From the NCBI GenBank assembly GCA_023055505.1, contig JALIRH010000002.1, forward strand, positions 37,581,733-37,645,732: 64,000 nucleotides of DNA, written 5' to 3'. Below are positions 56,262 to 64,000 of the stretch, in pieces. Each line of letters opens with the position of its first letter. Positions within the stretch are counted from its first letter, which is position 1. A program made the translations under genes and the position numbers. The stretch is from Callipepla californica brunnescens. Taxonomy: Eukaryota; Chordata; Aves; Galliformes; Odontophoridae. Under the pieces are notes generated by a model. That model ran no database searches and was not told where the DNA came from. It saw nothing but the letters and a program-made list of their open reading frames with translations.

Positions 56262-57406
56262 AACTGTTTGATCATACTGCATTTTATTTTATTTTTGTTA
56301 AAGCAATGAACCCTTAAAGTTTGAGGTTTCTAGACCTGATTAATAACAGTGAAGCTGCTTATCTGTTAAACAGACAAGAATTCACTGCTTTTTCACTAAA
56401 ACTTTTTAAACACTTCAAATTTACCAAAAAAGTGCTTTCACAATTGAGTAATATATGACATTTTTAATGCATTTACTAAAGAAATTTGTTATCTCTCAAT
56501 ATTCTCAGTGAAAAATACCATAATAATATTCAAAATTCAGGCATGTTACTACACTACATATCATTTTGGCTACTGCTTTGGCTCCTAATATTTCAAGAGT
56601 GAAAGTTTCACAGCTGACACAGCAATTTGAAGTACATTATTAAATTTCAAATGTTTTCTGAGCAGAGATATGTCTAAGATTGTTTGAAACATTGCTTGAA
56701 ACATTGCTTGAATACCTGTTTGAGAAAGCAGAACCCAGATTACAGGGAGGGGGTGAAGATGGAATCAGAAACAGAATAAGAGCGTCCTTACACTAATCCC
56801 ATTGCAGAACTGGGTTCAAACACAGTCAGTGGCAAATTTCACATTTACATATTCAATATAAAATTTGCTGATGGCAAATATGACCTTAACATTTACTTTT
56901 CATGAACAGTCACACTAATCAAGCACCAGCACATAAGTGCTCATGAAAAATTAATAAAAAAAAAAACTTAAAGAGTTTGAAATCAAATTTTAATTCTAAA
57001 TTTGAATAAATATTAATGTGCAAGCCAACTGCTATTTGTTCAACACTAAATGTTATCAACTTCACAATGACATAAAGCATAATTCTTGGACAAATTTGTA
57101 TATTAAGAAATATTTTAGATCAATATATGCAGTTAAGCTTACTCTGTTATGTTTCTTGGCAGCTAGGCTCTAATCTCAGAGAAAGATATTTTAGTAGTTC
57201 AGGAAATGTGCTCAGTTTTCAACAAAGAAAATGTATAATAAGAGTCTTTAGTGACATTTAATGCAGTGGTGGCCTTTCTGCTGTAGAGAAATAATTTTAC
57301 TGCCCCTAACTGAAACTGAGAAACTGAGTTGGTACTTCATAAATATTCTTTAAAAATAAGAAAAAAAATCCTTAACCTAGGAAAACACTTTAGTAGTTAA
57401 TTTTAG

Positions 57407-57408
<2 letters not shown>

Positions 57409-57438
<30 letters not shown>
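57409..57438. repeat. poly-A run of 30
   Basis: Thirty uninterrupted As, the longest homopolymer in the window, ending 76 bases before the solo LTR. The length may be inexact from sequencing. Confidence 0.95.
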
Positions 57439-57441
<3 letters not shown>

Positions 57442-57650
57442 ACAAATACACAGTTATCTAAAAATATGAAATATCAATAAACGATATTGTCTAAACATTT
57501 TTTACATTCAGTTTTGTCATGGTTTTAAGATTTTTGGTACTGGTATTCCACATCATAACATCATGTATTGCATTAAGAGTTAAAGAGCTAATACTCCAGC
57601 TCCATAGATCATTGATAATTCCAGGTATACCTGCCTCAGAAGAGAAGAAG

Positions 57651-57676
57651 AACTACATTCCCCAGAGGACTTTGCG
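57651..57676 (+). promoter_or_regulatory. ZNF143/Staf-like binding sequence in the LTR
   Basis: The sequence ACTACATTCCCCAG, six bases, then TTTGCG, resembles the long ZNF143 site (ACTACAATTCCCAG, then GCATGCCTTGCG) in order and spacing. It lies about 40 bases upstream of the TATA-like box. The old inverted copy keeps GAACTACAT and CAGAGGACTTTGC. Actual binding is inference. Confidence 0.45.
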
Positions 57677-57716
57677 ATGCTTTGTATTTTTACGTGTTTT
57701 CCGCTCAGAGGGAGCA

Positions 57717-57723
57717 GATAAAA
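57717..57723 (+). promoter_or_regulatory. TATA-like box of the LTR
   Basis: GATAAAA followed by ACCC, about 25-30 bases before a CACTCTCTTTCC stretch that could hold the start of the LTR's R region. The related fragment at 59945-60140 has AAATAAAA at the matching place, which supports it as a family feature. Whether this copy is transcribed is unknown. Confidence 0.5.
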
Positions 57724-58184
57724 ACCCTCAGCGGTCACGGGACACTCTCTTTCCTTTGGGATCGACTCAGCAGTGGGTGCTCGCTGCCGTATCGCCTTCA
57801 GCGTTAGCGTAAGGCCTTCGGTTTATCGGACACTCTCTCTTGCTCATTTTATTTGATTTATTAGCTTCAATTCCAATTATATTGTATTATATTGTGTTAT
57901 TTTACTTTCTGATATCTTATTTAGTAAATTAGCTTTCCTCCTCAGATCGTTGCCGCTGTTTTGTTTCTAGGCCCATCTCCCTTTTCCCTTTTCCCTTTTT
58001 CCTTCCCCTTTCCTGGCGCGTGGGTCCGTGGGTCCCCCGCACCAATCATCATGGAACCGAGCCGATCCAGCCCGGAAAACCGTTGACATTTTCAATAACA
58101 CGTAAATTTTAAATTTTGGGAAAACTGAGTTTGGAGGTACTCACACTGGGTATTAATTAACTGAAGGACATTTACAGATATTTT

Positions 58185-59180
58185 ACTAGCTGTTGTTTCC
58201 AAGCTACTCTCCATCATGTTTGCAAACTCATCGCCATTAGGTTAAGTCCATGATGAATGGAAAAAAGAGAAATATCACTCCTATTCTTAAGAAAGGGAGA
58301 AAGGAAGATCTGGGGAACTACATACCAGTAGGCTTCACCTCTGTGCCTGTGAAGATCATGGAGCAGATCCTTCTAGAAGATACATGAAGGCATATGTGAG
58401 ACAAAGAGGTGATCTGAGACAGCCAGTACAGCCTCACAAAGGGCAGACTGTGCCCCTTGCCTTCAGTGATGAAGTGATGGCATCACTGGACAAAGGTAGG
58501 GCAAATCATGTCATCTATCTGGTCTTCTGCAATGCATTTAACATGGTCCCACAGTACATCTTTATCTCTAAATGGGAGAAACATCAATTTAAACATTAAC
58601 TATCCAGTAGATAAAGAATTGGTTGGATATTTGCAACCAGAGAGTTGTGATCATCAGCTCTATGTGGAAACAGCTTTATGTGGAGACAGGTCACGAGTGA
58701 AGTCCCCAGGGGTCCGTCTTGGGACCAGTGCTCTTCAGCATCTTTATCAGCAATGGAGACAATGAGATTGAATGAATTATCACCAAGTTTGTGGATGACA
58801 ACAAGCTGAGTAGTGCAGCTGATAACAAGAAAAGGAAGGGATGCTATTCAGAGGGACCTGGAAAAGACTGAAAATTAGGCTCACATGAACTTAATGAATG
58901 TCATCAACAAAAGATGTCACACTCACATCACAGCAATCCCAGATGCACACACAGACCTGGAAAAGAACTCATTGAGAGCAGCCTTGTAGAGAAGGACTTG
59001 GGGGCCCTGGTGGACAAAGATCTGGACATGAGTCAGCAGTGTGAGTATGCACCCTGGAAGGCCAACGGCACCCTGGGCTGCAAAAGAGTTGGCCAGCAAG
59101 GCAAGGGTGTTGATTGTCTCTCTCTACTGAGCACTCACATGGACATCCCACCAGGAGTATTTCCTGTGTGGAAGCCTCAA
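58185..59180 (+). mobile_element. CR1 LINE reverse-transcriptase fragment, degraded
   Basis: Plus-strand frames give degraded CR1 ORF2 blocks in order: KLLSIMFANS near 58200, [20 protein letters not shown] near 58258-58318, [15 protein letters not shown] near 58338-58380, a Y/FCNAFNMVPQ block near 58525-58552 (usual FCKAFDTVPH), and at the end [20 protein letters not shown] followed by [14 protein letters not shown] near 58980-59085. Stops and frameshifts break it throughout. It ends near 59180 without the normal CR1 terminus. It stands 100 bases after the solo LTR. Confidence 0.88.
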
Positions 59181-59944
59181 CAAACTCTTCTGCACAATCA
59201 GAACTTTAAAATAATACATTATGACCTGACATGGACAGGAGACTTTGACTGTGTTTTGAATTAGAACTTTACTTAAATATGTTTGTATATAAGATTCCAA
59301 AAAAGACTTAAGATGACTGAGATATGAAGATTTTGTAAAAGATGTCTGCTTACACATTCAGTATGTAAATGCATTATACCCAAAATATTATAAGAAGAAA
59401 TTTTAGTATTTCAGGGAAAACAGATACCCTCACACACTGACATGCTAAAACATGGGAGAGCCTTTAATGCAGACTGTTCTTTTGAACTTTCCTTTTAACC
59501 AGCCAGCATAATTAGAACCTTTGAAATATTCTGAATCAGGACTGGCTTGACAAGGGCATGCGAAGTAGAGCATATCTACCTAAATTTACAAGACCTAATT
59601 TTAAGATACATGTCATTACCTTAGTAATGCCATTTCTGAGCACTCCATACTTCCCGTTTTATTCAGAAAAGTACTAACAGCACAATAAGTCTGAAAGTCT
59701 TTGCACTACTATCTGAAGGAGGGATAAACTTTGTAAATTTTAATGCAGAATTTCTTCCTTCTGGCATGATAACCGCACCCAAGTTTTTCTTGTGATCTAA
59801 CATAGTGTTTTAGTAGGCACTGTCTTGCAGAATTACTAGAGGGAAACAGATAGCACCAAACTAATCCTGTAGAAGGATTCCAGTACTATCAGGGCAATGT
59901 CAAGAAAAAATGAAAAACAGCAAACAGAGGAATTCTAGGAATTT

Positions 59945-60140
59945 GCATGAAGTTTTATTTTTCCCTCTGGGTGGAAAATGGGGATGCAAAGTCCTCTGGT
60001 GTATGTAGTTCTCTTCTGAGAACCAGGTACCCAAAAATTTGTCAGTCCATGGAATGAGAGCATTAACTCTTAAATGCTCACTGCCTTATATGATGTAATG
60101 ACATGGAATACCAATAACAAAAAATCATAAAACCATGAAA
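59945..60140 (-). mobile_element. old truncated LTR fragment, same family as 57515-58088, inverted
   Basis: Read on the minus strand this begins CATGGTTTTATGATTTTTTG and continues TTGGTATTCCATGTCATTAC, TTTAAGAGTTAATGCTC, CAGAAGAGAACTACAT, CCAGAGGACTTTGC and ACCCAGAGGG, then AAATAAAA. These follow in the same order as the first about 210 bases of the LTR at 57515. Similarity stops just past the TATA-like region. It has lost the CpG sites that the other copy keeps, so it is probably much older. Confidence 0.82.
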
Positions 60141-61005
60141 ATCATGATAACTGAGATGAGGTTAGCACTTTTCTTACACCCATGAGTCTCATACAGAATA
60201 GCTGTATAGAATAAGCAACATCTTGGCCTCTTTATGTGAAGAGAACCATTGGATTTCCAAAAAATTTATACTGCAGAATCACTGAGCTCTTCTGTTAGAA
60301 GTGATGACTATGCAGGTTCAATATCTACAGTCCTCATCCAGTCTACAGAGGAAAGTATTAAATGGCCATGCTATGAATTATATAAGATCTCAAATACTAT
60401 GAGAAGGTGTTAATCTGTACAGGTTGTTGTAATCACTATCACCTAACAGCAAAATATTAATAAAAAACATTTTGTAGAGATCCTCTTCTATAACTGATTC
60501 TGTAATTTTAAATATATTTTTCCTTTTGAACAAAATTTTTCCCTCTCCACAGACCTTAGATGCCTTGGTGCACAACCCAGTTCTGGAAGCACGAAATGCA
60601 GTATGTGAAGGACTTCTCTCTCTCCCAGCATTTCTTCATTGGCAATGGTGTAGTGGACTACACCTCGAACCACCAACATTTCCATGTGTTACGAGTACAA
60701 CATTGTACTAGTGATTGCTTATCTATCTTTGTTTGAACAATAAATGCAGGTAAGGTGCTCCATTTGGAGATATACAAAGATTAATTAGTGTCCAGGCTAC
60801 AGGCACACCAGTTTCTAATTTTATGAATGAACGTTTTTGTTCTGAACACTTAAAAGACTAGGTGTTTACTGTCTGCCTTGACATTGTTGGTGACTGGATT
60901 TATGTACTGTTTCATCGAATTCCTCAGACAGAAACCTAAACTTGTATGCCTGTATTATTCCTAGTTTCAGCTTATAAAATGTCTCACAAAATACTAAAGA
61001 GATAC

Positions 61006-61061
61006 AAAAAAAAAAAAAAAAAGACAAAAACAATAAAAATGAAATTAAAAAAAAAAAAAAA
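61006..61061. repeat. paired poly-A runs
   Basis: Runs of 17 and about 15 As (61006-61022 and 61047-61061) separated by A-rich sequence. No retrocopy body is recognisable before them. Confidence 0.93.
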
Positions 61062-62589
61062 GGAATTTATCCGGAGTAGAAAGAATTCCAATTCATCTAA
61101 ATTAAGAGATATAAGATGACATTCCCTACTTCCAAATTCAACTTGAGTCTGCACTTCTGGATATAAATTGCCCTGTGATGTTGAGAAATGTTTTTTAAGA
61201 AAATTGTTATTTATTTATTTTTATTCCCAACCTCCTCCAATGCTGATATTTCACAGCAGACAGAATGTATTTATTTTACCATAGGAGAGTACAAAGAATG
61301 AGGAAATGCTGTGCTGTATTCAGATGGGATTCTTTACAACCCAAACTGAACAATGAACTGACATTCAGTCTTCGATAAAAACTCATAATATCCTTTTGTG
61401 ATAATGAATAATATCCTCACCTTCTACAGATTGAAAAGTAAGCTCAAAATTCACCTAAAGCTAAGAAAATTCCAAAGGGAAGCAAGCAGATATCTCCAGT
61501 AAGTTACACTAAAAAACAAATAAACCTACATATCCAGCCTTAAAATCTATCTATTGATTTGTCATATTCAGGCATCAGATTGTAACATACTTGTGGGATA
61601 ACATGATCTGTGCTGCACTGAATGCTTTATTACCAGATCTAATAACTAATGGAAGACAACAAAGGATATCACAAGTGCCCACAAATATTGTCAGCTAAGT
61701 TCGCTGTATATCAGAGAAAGATTATCCCTACTATGAAAGACAGTCCTAATTTGATACAACTACATATTTTTGAAATTCAAATGGAAAAATAATTTGATTT
61801 GTGTAGTACAGAAAAACAGTGTAGTGAAACATCAAGTTCAGCTGATTAATAACCAGTATAATATTATAGGTTGCACTGATCATTATGCAGAATTTTTCAG
61901 CATTGAGTTATGAGGATAGGACATTTGCTTAAAACGGTTTTGGAAACAGCAAAAAGCGTTGGATCTAGAAAAGAACAAAAACAAACACACATTGCATTCA
62001 ATGTGCAGATAATGTATACAAGTCTGAATTTCCTATGGGAAGCTTCAGCTTTACACACTGGAAAATCCTTCCTACTGCTCTATAGTAAATATTTTCTAAG
62101 GCATCAGGGCAACTCAAAATGTTAATATATTCTCTCATCATATGACACCTGCTAAGTTTTAACTAGTTTCAGAAAAAAAGAATCACGTTCAGAATGAAAC
62201 AAACCTCTGATGTCACAGACCCTACGTGGCCACCTTAAAAGCACCTACATGTGGTAAGGATTGGAGATTAAGCATCCATTGCAGTTCTAATCCCTGCTGT
62301 GGGTAACTATGTTCTACACACTTTGCATTTTCTGTTACCCTGACACCAGGACTCTGGATTCCATGTTTAATAAAGATTAGCACAGGAGTGCGGTAGCAGC
62401 TCAAAGTTCCTGGAGCATGCTGCAGAAAAAAATCTACCTGTAACTCCTGCTGGCAGACTAATTTCTGAATCTGATCCTTAGTCAGGTCTATGCCTAAAAT
62501 CATACTTAAATGTACAATGCACTACCAGATCTATCATTAATATAACAGTACATATTATAATCAGGCTTTACAACAAATTTACTGTGCAT

Positions 62590-64000
62590 GCACGTACATC
62601 ACTGTGCGGCAAGCAAATTATGACTTAGTTACCACTACAGAAACATGGCAGGATTGCTCCCACAACTGAAGTGCTGCAGTTGATGGCTATAAGCTCTTCA
62701 GAGGGGATAGGCAAGGAAGGAGGGGTGGTGGTGTGGCTATGTTAGAAAGTGCTTTGATATTGTTGAGCTTGGGACTGAGAATGATAAGGCTGAGTGTCTA
62801 TGGGTAACAATCAGGGGGAAGAGGACATCCTGGTAAGGGTTGGTAGTGACTCCCTTACCTAAAGAGGCAGATGAGGCATTCTATGAGTAGCTGGCAGAAG
62901 TTGTGCAAATGCCAGCCCTTGTATTCATGGGGGATTTCAAATTCACATATATGCTGGAAATACAATGCAGCACAGGAGAAGCAGTCTAGGAGGTTTCCAG
63001 AGTGTGTGGAAGATAACTTCCTATTGCAGGAGACAGAGTTTACTGGGTGTGGAGGACAGAAACTGTTTTTGCTTGGGCTAACATTTGATCCGTTGTGTCT
63101 TAATCTTGCCATCGGGTGTACATATACACATGATCAAAGAACCTCTTCTCCCTCCTTTATATTGTAACATGACACTGGGGGAAGAGACTTACTAAACCTG
63201 CTGTTCACAAAAAAGGACTGGTGGGAGATGGGAGTTTTGGAGCTGTATTGGACAGTTACCACAAAATGGTAAGAGTTCTTGATTCTCAGTAAAGTCAGGA
63301 GAGGGGGCAGCAAAACTGCTACCTTGAAATTCCAGAAGGCAGACTGTCCTGTTCAGGACACTGGTAAAAGAGCCCCTTGGGATTCATTCCTGAAGGGTAA
63401 AGCGGTCCAGGAAGGCTGGTCACTCCTCAAAAAGGAAGTCATAAAAGTGCAGAAGCAGGCTATTCCCATGTGCTGTAAGATGAGCTGGTGGTGAAGAAGA
63501 CTGACATGGATGACCAGGGAGTTTATTCTAAGGCTCCAGGAGAAAAAGAGAATCTAACTCCTGTGGAAGAGGGGATGGACAACTTGGGTACAAGTCACAC
63601 AAGTACAAAGAAGTTGTTAGGATGTGCAGGAAGAAAATTAGAAAGGTAAAAGCCCAGATTGAATTCATCTTGGCTTCTGGGGTAAATGAGAACAAAAAAT
63701 CTCTTTTACAAATATATTAACAGTGAGTGGAGGGCTAAGGAGAATCTCCACCCTTTACTGGATGCAGTAGGGTTTGTGACCGCTGAGGATAAGTAAAAGG
63801 TTGATGTTCTCAATGCCTTCTTTATGTTTGTATTCAAAAGTCAGATCAGTCATTCTCAGAGTACTCTACCCCCTGACTTGGAAGTCTGAGATGTGGATCA
63901 AAATAAACTCTCTATGATCCAGGTGGAAACAGAGATCAGATTCTCCACCTTGACTGCCTCATGTCCGTGGAGCCAGATGGTATCCACCTGAGAGTACTAA
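62590..64000 (+). mobile_element. CR1 LINE endonuclease-to-RT fragment running off the window
   Basis: Degraded CR1 ORF2 in plus-strand frames: DLVTTTETWQ near 62623-62652 (the endonuclease ITETW motif), a GRRGGG-like glycine/valine-rich block near 62710-62740, then PWDSFLKGKAVQEGWSLLKK near 63375-63435, EVIKVQKQAIPMCCK, KAQIEFI near 63650 and a linker ending near GPDGIHPRVL-like residues at 63970-63998, just before the reverse transcriptase. Internal stops show it is dead. The element should continue beyond 64000; the start is approximate. Confidence 0.88.

Larger units (their letters stand above)
57515..58088 (+). mobile_element. probable solo LTR of an avian endogenous retrovirus
   Basis: The 574-base segment starts TGTCATGGTTTT and ends CCGTTGACA, so it has TG...CA ends inside a TGTCA/TGACA inverted pair, as LTRs do. 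Inside are a TATA-like GATAAAA at 57717-57723, a likely start region near 57740-57755, a GC- and CpG-rich stretch and a CCCTTTT pyrimidine repeat (about 57967-58015). No gag, pol or env sequence adjoins it, so it is probably a solo LTR left by recombination. A clean target duplication is not seen: flanks are CAGTTT on the left and TTTTCA on the right, sharing only TTT. An inverted, older relative at 59945-60140 supports its being a repeat family. It carries no canonical AATAAA. Family name not recognised. Confidence 0.75.
48070..64000 (-). other. SNTG1: SNTG1 intron upstream of the PDZ-end exon (partial)
   Basis: Intron of at least 15.9 kb running past the window end. From 48070 to about 53300 I see only AT-rich sequence with no recognisable element. 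From 53310 on it is rich in retroelements: two CR1 tails, a solo LTR, an old inverted copy of that LTR, and two longer CR1 fragments. The preceding SNTG1 exon (PDZ core) was searched for by its expected residues and not found. Confidence 0.85.

Noticed and set aside
57519..57812. 97-codon plus-strand frame in the LTR
   Set aside because: The frame spans the LTR promoter and start region; LTR 5' parts do not code, and nothing in it resembles a protein family.
58384..59264. Three plus-strand frames of 71, 85 and 116 codons as genes
   Set aside because: They are pieces of a frameshifted CR1 reverse transcriptase, running past its end into intron.
1..64000. CRISPR arrays, tRNA or rRNA genes, operons or phage-like systems
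   Set aside because: No regularly spaced repeats, no RNA gene signatures and no runs of protein genes; the window is vertebrate intron.

Overview
This is a 64 kb stretch of avian nuclear DNA lying wholly inside one large gene, gamma-1-syntrophin (SNTG1), which is transcribed from the minus strand. The bird assignment rests on the many CR1 LINE remnants, with their characteristic 3' ends (lines ending like ATTCTGTGATTCTGTGA), an AT-rich intronic background and long introns. The species cannot be named from what is visible. There is no sign of bacterial, phage or plasmid DNA. Nearly all open reading frames in the window are chance frames in intron or shards of dead CR1 elements.

Five consecutive coding exons of SNTG1 are recognised by translation, splice sites and phase: 48069-47967, 46643-46561, 43828-43698, 40168-40039 and 16091-16053, all minus strand. 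Spliced together they give one unbroken frame: the end of the PDZ domain, the serine-rich linker, the second half of the split PH1 domain and the 13 residues after it. The first coding exons lie beyond 64000 and the last lie before position 1. Syntrophins are membrane-associated adaptors that bind dystrophin-family proteins; gamma-1 is known mainly from neurons.

The introns hold nine CR1 copies or composites. Eight of the nine face the plus strand, antisense to SNTG1. The densest cluster, 6160-9660, is a mosaic of a minus-strand CR1 abutting a plus-strand CR1 whose endonuclease and reverse-transcriptase parts are separated by a third CR1 3' end. A second accessory cluster, 53310-64000, has two CR1 tails, a probable solo LTR (57515-58088), a dead CR1 reverse-transcriptase fragment, an old inverted fragment of the same LTR family (about 59945-60140), and a CR1 running off the window end. 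The solo LTR is the only CpG-rich patch seen and carries a TATA-like box and a sequence close to the ZNF143/Staf site.

The rest is AT-rich intron with simple repeats. I found no new biological system. The points most worth checking are the related inverted LTR pair, the ZNF143-like motif in the LTR, the 39-base micro-exon, and the orientation bias of the CR1 copies.
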